Assembly (NCBI GenBank): GCA_018241695.1
Contig: JAFEDH010000004.1
Span: 248,001-312,000, forward strand
Reading direction: 5' to 3'
Origin: Pseudomonadota bacterium
Lineage (GTDB): Bacteria; Pseudomonadota; Gammaproteobacteria; Burkholderiales; Rhodocyclaceae
Length of the DNA stretch: 64,000 bases
The position numbers and the translations under genes are program-made. The notes below the pieces were generated by a model. It saw only the letters and a program-made list of their open reading frames with translations, was not told where the DNA came from and ran no database searches. Positions 1 through 8,929 of this stretch are shown in pieces. Each line of letters starts with the position of its first letter. Within the stretch, counting starts at the first letter, position 1.

Positions 1-351
1 GCCCGCCGCATCGAAACCCGCTTCCCCGATCCGGGCGCCAATCCCTACCTGTGCTTCACCGCACTGATGATGGCCGGCCTGGACGGTGTGCAGAACAAGA
101 TCCATCCGGGGGACCCCGCCGACAAGAACCTCTACGATCTGCCCCCCGAGGAAGATGCCAAGATCCCGACCGTGTGTTCCAGCCTGGAGCAGGCGCTCGA
201 CTATCTGGACAAGGATCGCGAATTCCTGACCCGTGGTGGTGTGTTCAGCAACGACTGGATCGATGCCTACATCGAACTGAGGATGGAGGATGTGACCCGG
301 TTCCGCATGACCACCCATCCGGTCGAATTCGATATGTACTATTCGATCTGA
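1..351 (+). CDS. glnA: glutamine synthetase, C-terminal part (5' end outside window)
   Basis: This frame is open from the first base and encodes about 116 residues of the C-terminal end of type I glutamine synthetase, which makes glutamine from glutamate, ammonia and ATP in the cytoplasm. Recognisable pieces are the start [18 protein letters not shown], the QNKIHPGDP stretch and the tail ending EFDMYYSI, all typical of bacterial GlnA. The N-terminal and most catalytic residues lie outside the window. It is followed by a strong hairpin terminator and then, after one small gene, by ntrB-ntrC, the usual glnA-ntrBC nitrogen-control arrangement. Identity is very likely. Confidence 0.96.
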   Translation, partial: ARRIETRFPDPGANPYLCFTALMMAGLDGVQNKIHPGDPADKNLYDLPPEEDAKIPTVCSSLEQALDYLDKDREFLTRGGVFSNDWIDAYIELRMEDVTRFRMTTHPVEFDMYYSI

Positions 352-368
352 TCAGGGTTTGCCACCCC

Positions 369-398
369 AAAAAAGGACGGGTATGCCCGTCCTTTTTT
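369..398. terminator. Rho-independent terminator after glnA
   Basis: A perfect 13-bp inverted repeat (369-381 with 386-398) encloses a four-base TATG loop. The arms carry six A on the left and six T on the right, so the hairpin has a U-tract on either strand. It begins 18 bases after the glnA stop and separates glnA from the downstream genes. Confidence 0.93.
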
Positions 399-399
399 G

Positions 400-428
400 T
401 TGCCTGGGAATGGCCCGCATCCTACACT
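400..428 (+). promoter_or_regulatory. candidate sigma-70 promoter for the DUF4124 gene
   Basis: A TTGCCT box at 400-405 and a TACACT box at 423-428 are 17 bases apart, directly after the glnA terminator. The predicted transcription start, near 435, lies about 20 bases before the ATG at 457. This is consensus matching only. Confidence 0.45.
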
Positions 429-456
429 TGCGCTATTCCATTCTTTGTCCCGGATC

Positions 457-900
457 ATGAAGGGTTCCTGCGTTTTCCTGTTTGCCGCGCTGGCGGCTAC
501 GGCCCAGGCCAGTACGCTCTACAAGTGCACCGACCGGGCCGGCCATACGACCTACACCACCAGTCATTCACAAGGCACCTGTGTGGTGCTTTCCCGCGAT
601 CAGCCGGCTGTCACGACGCCTGCTCCCGGCGCGAGGCCGGCCCGCGCCGCCACTCCGTCACCGGCCGGTTTCCCGCGGGTCAGCGAAGATACCCAGAAAA
701 GCCGCGATACCGACCGGCGCCGCATTCTCGAACAGGAACTCGCGTCCGAGACCCGGGGGCTTGAGGAGTCGCGCAGCGCGCTGGCCGAACAGGAGGCGCA
801 GCGGGTACCGGCAAGCCGGCTGCAATCCTATCGGGACCAGATTTCGCTGCATGAGCGGAACCTGACCGCCCTGCGCCGCGAGATCGGCAACCTGCGCTGA
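457..900 (+). CDS. DUF4124-type secreted protein with C-terminal coiled coil
   Basis: A 147-residue protein. The ATG at 457 gives a clear signal peptide (MKGSCVFLFAALAATAQA) followed at once by the DUF4124-like core STLYKCTDRAGHTTYT, a short periplasmic module common in betaproteobacteria and of unknown function. A low-complexity Pro/Ala linker (about residues 55-75) leads to a charged, heptad-like helix (about 85-147) rich in Glu, Arg and Leu. An upstream in-frame start at 397 would bury the signal peptide and overlap the terminator, so it is not preferred. It sits between glnA and ntrB, but nothing links it to nitrogen control. Confidence 0.8.
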   Translation: MKGSCVFLFAALAATAQASTLYKCTDRAGHTTYTTSHSQGTCVVLSRDQPAVTTPAPGARPARAATPSPAGFPRVSEDTQKSRDTDRRRILEQELASETRGLEESRSALAEQEAQRVPASRLQSYRDQISLHERNLTALRREIGNLR

Positions 901-911
901 GCACCCTGTCC

Positions 912-927
912 GGGCAGGGTCCTTGCA
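912..927 (+). promoter_or_regulatory. sigma-54-like -24/-12 element before ntrB
   Basis: The bases GGCA (913-916), seven intervening bases and TTGCA (923-927) match the core of the sigma-54 consensus with correct spacing between the GG and GC pairs. The expected start of transcription, near 938, is almost at the ntrB ATG (940), which would leave hardly any leader. A 6-bp hairpin (903-908 with 915-920) overlaps it. It may be a real NtrC-linked site or a chance match. Confidence 0.3.
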
Positions 928-939
928 TGTGAGACGGGC

Positions 940-2031
940 ATGAGTCCACGCGCCCTTCCGTCCGAGCCTGCCGTCTTCGGTGGCCTGGAGATTTTGTCTT
1001 CGGCCATCATCCTGACAGATCACCGGCAGGTGATCCGCTATCTCAATCCGGCGGCGGAAAACCTCTTCGCGGCGAGTCAGCGCGCCTGGCTGGGCTGCAC
1101 CCTGACCCAATTGCTGGGGGCTTCGGCGGGGCTGGTCGAGGCCATCGAAAATGCCGTACGCAACAACTGGAGCTATACCGGTCACGACATCGAAGTCAGG
1201 CGCGACGACCATCCGGCATTTCATGTTGACTGCACGGTGACCCCGGTCGAGGCCGAAGGGGCCGATCTGCTGTTCGAATGCCGTCCCATCGACCAGCAAC
1301 TGCAGACTGCCCGCGAAGAACGCGAGGCGGTACAGCAGCAGGTCAGCCGGGATCTGGTGCGCAATCTGGCACACGAGATCAAGAATCCCCTGGGTGGAAT
1401 CCGTGGTTCGGCCCAGTTGCTCGAACGCGAACTGGTCAATCCCGCCCTGCGCGAATATACCCAGGTGATTATTGGCGAGGCGGACCGGCTGCAGGCGCTG
1501 ATGCAGCGATTGTTGTCCTCCCATCGCTCCATGCAGCCCACCCAGGTCAACATTCACGAGATTCTGGAACGGGTGCTGCGCCTGATCCAGGCGGAATTCG
1601 CGGGCGTCCGGGTGCAGCGTGACTACGATACGTCCCTGCCCGGAATCACCGGTGATCGCGAACAACTGCTCCAGGCCATTCTCAATATCGCGCGCAATGC
1701 GGCGCAGGCCATGTCCGGGTGCGGAGAAATCGTGTTCCGTACCCGGGCATTGCGACAGGCCACGCTGGCAAAGAAACGTCATTCGCTGGCACTGGAATTG
1801 CAAGTGATTGACAATGGCCCGGGAATTCCCGAGTCGATCCGGGACAAGATTTTCTATCCCCTGGTGTCGTCGCGCGAAGGAGGTAGCGGTCTGGGCTTGA
1901 GCCTGACCCAGAGTTTCATCCAGCAGCACGGCGGTACGATCGAGGCGACGTCCCGTCCCGGACGGACCTGTTTTTGCGTCCGCCTTCCCTTGAACAACGA
2001 GCATGGCGAACAGGCTGTGAGCATTCCATGA
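940..2031 (+). CDS. ntrB: nitrogen regulation sensor histidine kinase NtrB
   Basis: A 363-residue cytoplasmic kinase/phosphatase that controls NtrC phosphorylation in response to nitrogen status, normally through PII proteins. An N-terminal PAS domain (about 15-120) is followed by a dimerisation/phosphoacceptor segment with the H-box RNLAHEIKNPLGGIRG (His about 145). A HATPase domain follows, with N-box NIARNAAQAM, G-box DNGPGIP and the glycine-rich GGSGLGLSLTQ. There are no membrane segments, as expected for NtrB. The stop overlaps the ntrC start in an ATGA, so the two are translationally coupled. Its place after glnA supports the name. Confidence 0.95.
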   Translation: MSPRALPSEPAVFGGLEILSSAIILTDHRQVIRYLNPAAENLFAASQRAWLGCTLTQLLGASAGLVEAIENAVRNNWSYTGHDIEVRRDDHPAFHVDCTVTPVEAEGADLLFECRPIDQQLQTAREEREAVQQQVSRDLVRNLAHEIKNPLGGIRGSAQLLERELVNPALREYTQVIIGEADRLQALMQRLLSSHRSMQPTQVNIHEILERVLRLIQAEFAGVRVQRDYDTSLPGITGDREQLLQAILNIARNAAQAMSGCGEIVFRTRALRQATLAKKRHSLALELQVIDNGPGIPESIRDKIFYPLVSSREGGSGLGLSLTQSFIQQHGGTIEATSRPGRTCFCVRLPLNNEHGEQAVSIP

Positions 2032-3443
2032 ATCCTGTCTGGATCATCGACGACGACCGCTCCATCCGCTGGGTGCTTGAAAAAGCCCTGGCGCGGGAGG
2101 GCATCGCCCATACGAGCTTTACCTCCGCCGACGATGCGCTCGCGGCTTTCGAAGCGGGCCAGGAACCGCGGGTGCTGGTATCGGATATCCGCATGCCCGG
2201 TCCTTCCGGCCTCGATCTGCTGCAGCGGGTGCGGGCGCGGCGTCCGGGGTTGCCGGTCATCATCATGACCGCCTATTCCGATCTCGATTCGGCCGTCGCC
2301 GCCTTTCAGGGCGGCGCCTATGAATACCTGCCCAAGCCTTTCGATGTGGACCAGGCGGTCGGTCTGGTGCGGCGCGCGCTCGATGAGGCGTCGCCGCGTC
2401 CGGATACCGTGGAAACCGCAAGCCTTGCGCCGGAAATTCTGGGGCAGGCGCCTGCCATGCAGGAAGTATTTCGCGCCATCGGCCGGCTTTCCCAATCCCA
2501 GACCACGGTGCTGATCAATGGCGAGTCGGGGACCGGCAAGGAACTGGTTGCCCGCGCCCTGCACCGTCACAGCCCGCGCCACGCCGCGCCTTTCATCGCG
2601 CTGAATACGGCGGCCATTCCGCGCGATCTGCTTGAATCCGAACTGTTCGGTCACGAGAAGGGCGCCTTCACCGGCGCCGTGAGCCAGCGTCGCGGCCGCT
2701 TCGAGCAGGCCGAAGGGGGCACCCTGTTCCTCGACGAAATCGGCGACATGCCGGCCGAGTTGCAGACGCGATTGTTGCGGGTGCTTTCCGACGGGAATTT
2801 CTATCGCGTCGGCGGCCATGCGCCGGTCAGGGCCAATGTCCGCGTCATCACCGCGACCCATCAGGATCTGGAGCAGCGGGTGAAAGAAGGGCTGTTTCGC
2901 GAGGATCTGTTCCATCGCCTCAATGTCATCCGCCTGCGCCTGCCCGCCTTGCGCGAGCGACGTGAGGACATCCCGCTTCTGGCGCGTCATTTCCTCTCCC
3001 GAAGCGCGGAAGCGCTGGCTGTGGAGCCCAAGCGGCTTGCGGAGCAGACGCTCGGATATCTTGCCGGCCTGGAATTTCCGGGCAATGTGCGGCAACTGGA
3101 GAATCTCTGCCACTGGCTGACCGTGATGGCACCGGGGCAGATTGTGGGCGTGACGGATTTGCCCGCAGAACTGCGTGCTCCCGCCGCCAGCAGCGGCATC
3201 GGTGACTGGCTGGCTGCCCTGGGTGACGAGGCCGACCGCCTGCTTGCTGTCCGGCCCGGCAGGGTGTTCGATGATCTCAACCGGGCTTTCGAGGCGACCC
3301 TGATCCGCCGCGCGCTGGCGGCGACCGGCGGCCGCCGCATGGAGGCTGCACAACTGCTGGGCATCGGTCGCAATACCATCACCCGCAAGATCGAGGAACT
3401 GGGTCTGGATGACGTCAAGGCCCGCACCGGAGAGCCGGACTGA
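2028..3443 (+). CDS. ntrC: nitrogen regulation response regulator NtrC
   Basis: A 471-residue sigma-54 activator. The receiver domain (1-120) has acidic residues IDDD and the phospho-acceptor Asp about 53 in [11 protein letters not shown]. The AAA+ domain has Walker A GESGTGKE, the sigma-54 contact loop GAFTGA and Walker [14 protein letters not shown]-terminal Fis-type helix-turn-helix ([19 protein letters not shown]) binds DNA. I chose the ATG at 2028 because it begins the receiver fold directly and overlaps the ntrB stop; an upstream start at 1974 would add unrelated residues read inside ntrB. Phospho-NtrC activates nitrogen-scavenging genes including glnA. Confidence 0.96.
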   Translation: MNPVWIIDDDRSIRWVLEKALAREGIAHTSFTSADDALAAFEAGQEPRVLVSDIRMPGPSGLDLLQRVRARRPGLPVIIMTAYSDLDSAVAAFQGGAYEYLPKPFDVDQAVGLVRRALDEASPRPDTVETASLAPEILGQAPAMQEVFRAIGRLSQSQTTVLINGESGTGKELVARALHRHSPRHAAPFIALNTAAIPRDLLESELFGHEKGAFTGAVSQRRGRFEQAEGGTLFLDEIGDMPAELQTRLLRVLSDGNFYRVGGHAPVRANVRVITATHQDLEQRVKEGLFREDLFHRLNVIRLRLPALRERREDIPLLARHFLSRSAEALAVEPKRLAEQTLGYLAGLEFPGNVRQLENLCHWLTVMAPGQIVGVTDLPAELRAPAASSGIGDWLAALGDEADRLLAVRPGRVFDDLNRAFEATLIRRALAATGGRRMEAAQLLGIGRNTITRKIEELGLDDVKARTGEPD

Positions 3444-3480
3444 CGGGCGACTGGCAGTAGCAGGCAGTGGTGTGTGCGGG

Positions 3481-4242
3481 CTATCGCACCCGTCGTTGCA
3501 GTTCCAGCAGTTTGGCGTATTTGCAGAAGCTGTTGTGGCAGCCGATCAGGATATGCACCAGGCCGGGCAGGCCGTCGAGGCAGCCCAGCCGCAGGAAGTA
3601 GAACTTGCAGAAACGCAGCAGGGGCGAGAGGATCAGCTTCAGGACCGCGGCCCGTTTGCCGGCAGCGAAGGCGGATGCGGCGGCGAGGGTGGTGTAACGG
3701 TTCTGCTTGGCCAGATAATGTTCCAGGCTTTCCGCCGAATCGTGCAGCAGATCGCCGGCGAGCGGGGCCGGTGTTGCGGCGCTCAACACCTTTTCATGGA
3801 CGGCATCGTCGGACCAGCGCGCCTGACGGCGGTCGAAGAGACGCGGGCTCCAGTCGGGATAGCCTTCGCCATGGCGCAGATAGCGGCCGAGAAAACGGTT
3901 GCAGCGGGCGAAGCGGTAAATGTCGTGGGCCGGCTGTGTCAGCGCGGCCAGGATGCTGGCGCGCAGGGTTTCGCTGATCCGCTCGTCGGCATCGACGCAC
4001 AACACCCAGTCGTGCAGCGCCGTTGCCACCGCCAACTGCTTTTGTGGCCCGAAGCCGCGCCATTCCGCCTCCACCACCCGTGCGCCATAGGCTGCGGCGA
4101 GTTGCTGTGTTCCGTCGGTGCTGCCTGAATCCAGCACCAGGATTTCGTCACAAAAATGCAGGCTTTGCAGGCATGCCGGCAACTGGGATGCCGCATCGCG
4201 GGTGATGATCACGGCCGAGAGCGGCATACGGGCAGTGGGCAT
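3481..4242 (-). CDS. LPS core glycosyltransferase family 2 (WaaE/KdtX type)
   Basis: A 253-residue GT2 enzyme predicted to add a hexose (beta-1,4-glucose in the WaaE family) to the inner heptose region of the LPS core on the cytoplasmic side. It starts LSAVIITRDAASQLPACLQSL, carries the family run LDSGSTDGT and a DxD-type metal site in CVDADERIS, then the WaaE-like GEGYPDWSPRLFDR and VHEKV. The end is hydrophobic (FCKFYFLRLGCLDG), probably for membrane association. Start is ATG 4242; ATG 4227 is also possible. It is divergent from waaC-waaA, which supports an LPS role. The acceptor sugar cannot be read from sequence. Confidence 0.82.
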   Translation of the reverse strand: MPTARMPLSAVIITRDAASQLPACLQSLHFCDEILVLDSGSTDGTQQLAAAYGARVVEAEWRGFGPQKQLAVATALHDWVLCVDADERISETLRASILAALTQPAHDIYRFARCNRFLGRYLRHGEGYPDWSPRLFDRRQARWSDDAVHEKVLSAATPAPLAGDLLHDSAESLEHYLAKQNRYTTLAAASAFAAGKRAAVLKLILSPLLRFCKFYFLRLGCLDGLPGLVHILIGCHNSFCKYAKLLELQRRVR

Positions 4243-4249
4243 GGCTGGC

Positions 4250-4255
4250 TATAAT
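4250..4255 (+). promoter_or_regulatory. candidate -10 box of the waaC-waaA promoter
   Basis: A perfect TATAAT hexamer lies 53 bases before the waaC ATG, in the divergent gap between the glycosyltransferase gene and waaC. No good -35 box is seen at the usual distance, so the call rests on the -10 alone. Confidence 0.4.
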
Positions 4256-4308
4256 CGTCGGGTTGCCGGAATGCCTCCATTCTACGGCCCCGGCGTTTCT
4301 TCCCGCCC

Positions 4309-5274
4309 ATGCGCATTCTCCTCGTCAAAACTTCTTCCCTCGGCGATATGATCCACAACCTGCCGGTGGTCAGTGATTTGCATCGGCGCGTGCCCGATGC
4401 CCGCATCGACTGGGTCGTGGAGGAAGGATTCGCCGACATTCCGCGCCTCCATCCTGGTGTGGAGCGGGTGATTCCGCTGGCCCTGCGCCGCTGGCGCAAG
4501 CGTCTGCTGGCGCGCGAGACCCGGATACAGATCGCTGCCTTCCGCCGTGATCTGCAGGAAAATGCCTACGATGTCGTGCTCGATACACAGGGCCTGATCA
4601 AGAGCGCCTTCGTCGTCCGGCAGGCGCGTCTTGCACCTGCCGGACGACGCTGCGGCTTTTCCAGTGAAGCGGCGCGCGAACCGCTGGCGGCGCGGGGCTA
4701 CGACGAAGGCTTTTCGATTCCGCGCAATGCCCATGCCGTGGAGCGCAATCGCTGGCTTGCCGCGGCGGTTTTCAGTTATCTGCCCGATCTGCCGCTGGAA
4801 TATGGCCTCGTTGCTTCGCCGCTGTCCGCGCCATGGGTGCCGCCACGGGACCACGCGATTTTGCTCACCGCGACTTCCCGCGACGACAAGCTCTGGCCCG
4901 AGGCGCACTGGATGGCCTTCGCCCGCCAGCTGGACCGGCAGGGCATCTGCGCGGTATTGCCCGCCGGCAGCCCCGAGGAACGGCTGCGCGCCATGCGCAT
5001 TGCCACGGCCGTACCCGGCGCCATCGTGGCACCATCCTTGGGGATTGCCGAACTGGCCGGGCTCATGGCCGGCGCCCGTGCCGTGGTGGGGGTGGATACC
5101 GGCCTCACCCATCTGGGCGCGGCCCTGGGCAAACCCACACTCGCACTTTTCTGTGGCTCTGATCCGTCGCTGACCGGCGTCCATGCGGATGGCCGCGTGT
5201 GCAATCTTGGCGGCAAGGGAGCGCCACCCGCTCCGGAAGATGCCTTCCATGCGCTGTGCGGGCTGCTCGCATGA
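4309..5274 (+). CDS. waaC: lipopolysaccharide heptosyltransferase I
   Basis: A 321-residue GT9 enzyme that transfers the first L-glycero-D-manno-heptose to Kdo of the LPS inner core. The N-terminus MRILLVKTSSLGDMIHNLP is the classic WaaC opening, with LKAD/LD acceptor-side residues in DIDWVVEE-like form (RIDWVVEEGFADI). The C-terminal Rossmann half contains ARAVVGVDTGLTHLGAALGKP, the ADP-heptose binding GxDTGxxH motif. Length is normal. The stop overlaps the waaA start (ATGA), so both core genes are co-translated. Together with waaA it builds the heptose-Kdo region. Confidence 0.94.
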   Translation: MRILLVKTSSLGDMIHNLPVVSDLHRRVPDARIDWVVEEGFADIPRLHPGVERVIPLALRRWRKRLLARETRIQIAAFRRDLQENAYDVVLDTQGLIKSAFVVRQARLAPAGRRCGFSSEAAREPLAARGYDEGFSIPRNAHAVERNRWLAAAVFSYLPDLPLEYGLVASPLSAPWVPPRDHAILLTATSRDDKLWPEAHWMAFARQLDRQGICAVLPAGSPEERLRAMRIATAVPGAIVAPSLGIAELAGLMAGARAVVGVDTGLTHLGAALGKPTLALFCGSDPSLTGVHADGRVCNLGGKGAPPAPEDAFHALCGLLA

Positions 5275-6548
5275 AGCCGCGACTGTGCTACACCCTGCTG
5301 GTGTATCTGCTATTGCCCTGGGCGCTCCTGCATCTGCTGCTGCGCAGCCGGCGTCAGCCCGAATACCGCCGTCACTGGGGCGAACGTTTCGGCTTCGGCG
5401 CATCGCCAGGGCCCGGGCCGTGGATCTGGATTCACGCCGTTTCCGTGGGCGAGACCCGCGCTGCCCAGCCCCTTGTATCGGCCCTGCGCCGGCAGTATCC
5501 CGGCCATCGTATCCTGCTCACCCATACGACGCCGACCGGCCGCCAGACCGGCATCGATCTGCTCGGCGATACGGTGTCACGCCGCTATCTGCCGTATGAC
5601 ACGCCCGGCGCCATGGCCCGCTTTCTCGATGCCTGCAAACCGCGTTTCGGCATCCTCATGGAAACCGAGCTGTGGCCTAATCTCGTCGCGGCCTGCCATG
5701 ACCGGGGCGTACCGCTGATGCTGGCCAATGGCCGGCTTTCGGCCCGTTCCGCGCGCCGCTACGCGCGCGCATCGCAGCTTGTCGCTGCCACCCTGCGCGG
5801 TCTGGTTGGCATCGCGGCCCAGACGCCCGCGGATGCACAGCGCTTCCACGACCTGGGCGCCGCCGATGTGTCCGTGCTGGGTAATCTCAAGTTCGATATC
5901 ACGCCACCGGCCGCGCAACTGGAGCTGGGTGCCGGGTTTCGCCGCCGCATCGGCCCGCGCCCTGTCCTGCTCTGCGCCAGCACGCGCGAAGGCGAAGAAG
6001 ATCTGATCCTCGATGCCTGGCAACAATATCGCGATCGTGGCCAGGCCCTGCTCGTGATCGTTCCGCGCCATCCCCAGCGTTTCGACGAAGTGGCCGCCCT
6101 GGTGACGGCACGCGGCCTGCGTCTGCAACGCCGCAGCGACGATGCCGATGTCGATCCCGCCACCACGATCTGGCTGGGTGACAGCCTGGGCGAGATGTTC
6201 GCCTACTACGTGGCAGGCGACGTCGCCTTCATCGGCGGCAGTCTGCTCGATTACGGCTGCCAGAATCTCATCGAGGCCTGCGCAGTGGGCCGGCCGGTCC
6301 TGGTTGGCCCTTCCACTTTCAATTTCGCCGAGGCTGCGGCCAACGCGATCGCTGCCGGCGCGGCGCGGCAAGTACCGGATGCGCGGGAGCTGATGGGGGC
6401 GATGCATGCGTTGCTCGCCGATGAGCCTGCCCGGCGCGCCATGGGTGAGGCGGGCAGCCGGTTTGCCGCGACCCATCGCGGAGCGACCGCAAGAACGCTG
6501 GCCTGGCTGGAGGAAAGGCAGGGCCGTGGACCGGATGCCGCCGCGTGA
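5271..6548 (+). CDS. waaA: Kdo transferase (3-deoxy-D-manno-octulosonic acid transferase)
   Basis: A 425-residue GT30 enzyme that adds Kdo to lipid IVA at the inner membrane. One N-terminal membrane anchor (LLVYLLLPWALLHLLL) precedes motifs typical of WaaA: HAVSVGETRAAQPL, LMETELWPNLV and, in the CMP-Kdo half, FIGGSLLDYGCQNLIEACAVGRPVLVGP. The ATG at 5271, inside the waaC stop, is preferred to an upstream frame start at 5199 because it gives the anchor at the N-terminus. Length is normal. Whether it is mono- or bifunctional cannot be told. Confidence 0.94.
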   Translation: MKPRLCYTLLVYLLLPWALLHLLLRSRRQPEYRRHWGERFGFGASPGPGPWIWIHAVSVGETRAAQPLVSALRRQYPGHRILLTHTTPTGRQTGIDLLGDTVSRRYLPYDTPGAMARFLDACKPRFGILMETELWPNLVAACHDRGVPLMLANGRLSARSARRYARASQLVAATLRGLVGIAAQTPADAQRFHDLGAADVSVLGNLKFDITPPAAQLELGAGFRRRIGPRPVLLCASTREGEEDLILDAWQQYRDRGQALLVIVPRHPQRFDEVAALVTARGLRLQRRSDDADVDPATTIWLGDSLGEMFAYYVAGDVAFIGGSLLDYGCQNLIEACAVGRPVLVGPSTFNFAEAAANAIAAGAARQVPDARELMGAMHALLADEPARRAMGEAGSRFAATHRGATARTLAWLEERQGRGPDAAA

Positions 6549-6551
6549 AGC

Positions 6552-7889
6552 TCAGTTCAGCAGGGCGTTGATCGCCTGCACATCTTCCTCACCGAGGGTG
6601 CCTGCGGCGCCCTTCAGGCGCAACAGGGAGAGCAGGGTGTCGAGGCGGGCTTTCACCAGCTTCTGCCGCGTATCGTAGTACTGGCTCTGGGCGTTGAGCA
6701 CATCGATATTGGTGCGCACACCGACTTCAAAACCCAGCTTGTTCGAAGCCAGGGCAGACTGGGAGGAGACCAGGGCGGCTTCCAGTGCCTTGACCTGCGA
6801 GAGGCCAGCGGTGACGCCCAGATAGGCCTGGCGGGCCTGGAGCGAGGCGCTGCGGCGGGCGTTGTCGAGATCGGCGGAAGCCTTGTTCTTCAGGGCCACG
6901 GCCTGGTCGACGGCGGAAGAGACCGCGCCGCCGGCGAAGAGCGGAATGGTCAGCTGGACACCGAGCGTGGTGGAAGTGATGTCGTTGCCCGGGCCGACGT
7001 TGCCGGCAAAAAGGGCGGCGGTCTGGGAGGCCCGGCCGCGGGTGGCCACGGCATCGAGGGAGGGCAGGTGACCGGCGCGCTGACGGGAAATTTCCTGATC
7101 CGCCACTTCGAGGCCGGCCTGGGCGGCCTGCACGCCGTAATAGCCGGTTTCGGCGCTTTCGGCCCAGCGGTCGATGTTGTCGGGATCGGGGCGGGGCAGG
7201 GTGGCGCCCGCTTTCAGGTCGCGCAGAGCCTCGTAATCCTTGCCGGTGAAGATGCGCAGCTGCTGGCGTTTCACCGCCAGATCGTTGCGGGCGACGATTT
7301 CCTGGGCATTGGCCAGATCGTAGCGGGCCTGGGCATCGTGCACCTCGACGATGGTCTTGGTGCCGACTTCGAAGGAGCGTTTGGCCTCGTCAAGCTGTTC
7401 GGTGATCGCCTTGCGGCTGGCTTCGGCGCTGGCCAGCGCCTCGCTGGCCTGGAGCACGTCGAAGTAAGCCTGGGTGACACGCAGGATCAGATCCTGGCGC
7501 GCCAGGCCGAACTGGGCTTCGGTCTGGGCTACCCGGGCCTGGCCTTGCCGGTAGCCGGCGATGCGGTCCCAGCGGAACAGCGGCTGGGAGAGCGTCACGG
7601 CCCAGCCGCTGGTGTGATATTTGATGTCGGCGCCCATGTTGATGGGTGGATGCGCCCGGAAGTCCACCTGGGTGCGCCCGTTGTTGGCGGTGGCGACGAT
7701 GGTCGGCAGCAGTCCGGCACGGCCCTGGGGCAGGGCTTCGCGCCCGGCTTCGGCGCTGGCGGCGGCACTGGCGAACTGGGCGTCGAAATCCCGGGCATCG
7801 CGGTAGGCGGCCAGGAGATCGGCACCCAGGGCGCCGGGGCCGAAGGTGGTGAGGATGGCGGCGAGAAGGATGGGCAGAGCCTTGTTCAT
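6552..7889 (-). CDS. tolC: TolC-family outer-membrane efflux channel
   Basis: A 445-residue outer-membrane protein with signal peptide (MNKALPILLAAILTTFGPGALGA), then two repeats of long coiled helices typical of OEP/TolC proteins: DLLAAYRDARDFDAQFASA, LSQPLFRWDRIAGYRQ and, in the second half, LTIPLFAGGAVSSAVDQA. TolC trimers form the exit duct for RND or type I export systems. It is last in a minus-strand run pcm-rhodanese-tolC, an order often seen in betaproteobacteria. An RND pump operon without its own channel gene lies just upstream, so TolC may serve it (inference). Confidence 0.92.
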   Translation of the reverse strand: MNKALPILLAAILTTFGPGALGADLLAAYRDARDFDAQFASAAASAEAGREALPQGRAGLLPTIVATANNGRTQVDFRAHPPINMGADIKYHTSGWAVTLSQPLFRWDRIAGYRQGQARVAQTEAQFGLARQDLILRVTQAYFDVLQASEALASAEASRKAITEQLDEAKRSFEVGTKTIVEVHDAQARYDLANAQEIVARNDLAVKRQQLRIFTGKDYEALRDLKAGATLPRPDPDNIDRWAESAETGYYGVQAAQAGLEVADQEISRQRAGHLPSLDAVATRGRASQTAALFAGNVGPGNDITSTTLGVQLTIPLFAGGAVSSAVDQAVALKNKASADLDNARRSASLQARQAYLGVTAGLSQVKALEAALVSSQSALASNKLGFEVGVRTNIDVLNAQSQYYDTRQKLVKARLDTLLSLLRLKGAAGTLGEEDVQAINALLN

Positions 7890-7899
7890 GGCAGTCTCT

Positions 7900-8229
7900 T
7901 CAATAGGTGGGCAGGCTGGGGTTCACGTCCCGGGACCACGCGGCAATGCCGCCGGCGAGGTTGTAGAGCCGGGTGAACCCCTGATGTTCGAGGAATAGCG
8001 CGACCTGCATGCTGCGTGCACCGTGATGGCAGATCAGCACGGTATCGGCGGCGGGATCAAGCTCCGCCATGCGTGCCGGCACACTGGCCATGGGCATGAG
8101 ACGGGCTTCGTCGAGGCGGCACAGATCGAACTCGCGGGGTTCGCGCACGTCGAGCAGGAGCGGCGATGGGCGGTCGGGATCGGACAGCCAGTCGTTGAGC
8201 TCGGTTGCGGAGATCTGTTGCAGTGTCAC
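7900..8229 (-). CDS. rhodanese-like sulfurtransferase
   Basis: A single-domain 109-residue rhodanese. It has the LLLDVREPREFDLCRL entry motif and the active-site loop CHHGARS, where the Cys would carry the persulfide. Such cytoplasmic single-domain enzymes (GlpE/PspE-like) move sulfane sulfur, but the substrate is unknown. The start codon is GTG at 8229, three bases after the pcm stop, so it is read in the same transcript. The position between pcm and tolC is conserved in related bacteria as I recall, but no functional link is known. Confidence 0.9.
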   Translation of the reverse strand: MTLQQISATELNDWLSDPDRPSPLLLDVREPREFDLCRLDEARLMPMASVPARMAELDPAADTVLICHHGARSMQVALFLEHQGFTRLYNLAGGIAAWSRDVNPSLPTY

Positions 8230-8232
8230 GGC

Positions 8233-8886
8233 TCAGAAAATGAAACGGGATGCGGGTACCGCTCCACGCAGCGCGGGAACCACGGTCTCGAACACGTTCC
8301 GGGCACGGAAGGTGGTGGTATCGACGCGGGTGATCAGCCGGGCTTCCATGACAGGCGCTTCACCGACGAAGGCAAAAATCCGGCCCCCGACCTTGATCTG
8401 GTCGAGTAGCGCTTGGGGTACGGCGGATACGCCGCCGGACACCATGATGGCGTCGAAGGGCGCCTGCACCGGCAGGCCGCCGAGGCCGTTGCCGGTTTCC
8501 ACATTCACATTCATCACCCCTTCGCGGCGCAGGCGGATGCGGGCCGCTTCGGCCAGTGCCGGCTCGATCTCCATGCTCCAGACATGGCCGCAGTGGGCCG
8601 CCAGCAGTGCGGCCATCCAGCCGGAGCCGGTACCGATCTCGAGCACTTTTTCATGCTTTTTCACCTGCAGGGCCAGCAGGGCACGCGCCTCGATCTTGGG
8701 CGACAGCATGGCGGCGCCATGACCGATCGGGATCTCCGTGTCGGCGAAAGCAAGACCGCGATAGGCCATCGGAACGTAGGCTTCGCGCCTGGCGGCGAGC
8801 AGCAGGTCGAGCACGTTCCGGTCCAGCACCTCCCAGGTGCGGATCTGCTGTTCGACCATGTTGAATCGGGCTTGTTCGATATTCAT
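8233..8886 (-). CDS. pcm: protein-L-isoaspartate O-methyltransferase family protein
   Basis: A 217-residue SAM-dependent methyltransferase of the PCMT family, which repairs isoaspartyl residues in aged proteins. It has the opening MNIEQARFNMVEQQIRTW, the AMLSPKIEARALLALQ region, and the SAM motif VLEIGTGSGWMAALLA. The substrate-side loop that reads TxSQP in typical Pcm is AMLSP here, so it may be one of the many betaproteobacterial relatives whose isoaspartate activity is untested. Start ATG 8886 is chosen because the open frame above it (to 8973) lacks family residues. First gene of the pcm-rhodanese-tolC run. Confidence 0.85.
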   Translation of the reverse strand: MNIEQARFNMVEQQIRTWEVLDRNVLDLLLAARREAYVPMAYRGLAFADTEIPIGHGAAMLSPKIEARALLALQVKKHEKVLEIGTGSGWMAALLAAHCGHVWSMEIEPALAEAARIRLRREGVMNVNVETGNGLGGLPVQAPFDAIMVSGGVSAVPQALLDQIKVGGRIFAFVGEAPVMEARLITRVDTTTFRARNVFETVVPALRGAVPASRFIF

Positions 8887-8929
8887 GATGTTATGAAAAA
8901 GACGGTGCCGGGCAACGCGCCATTGTAGC

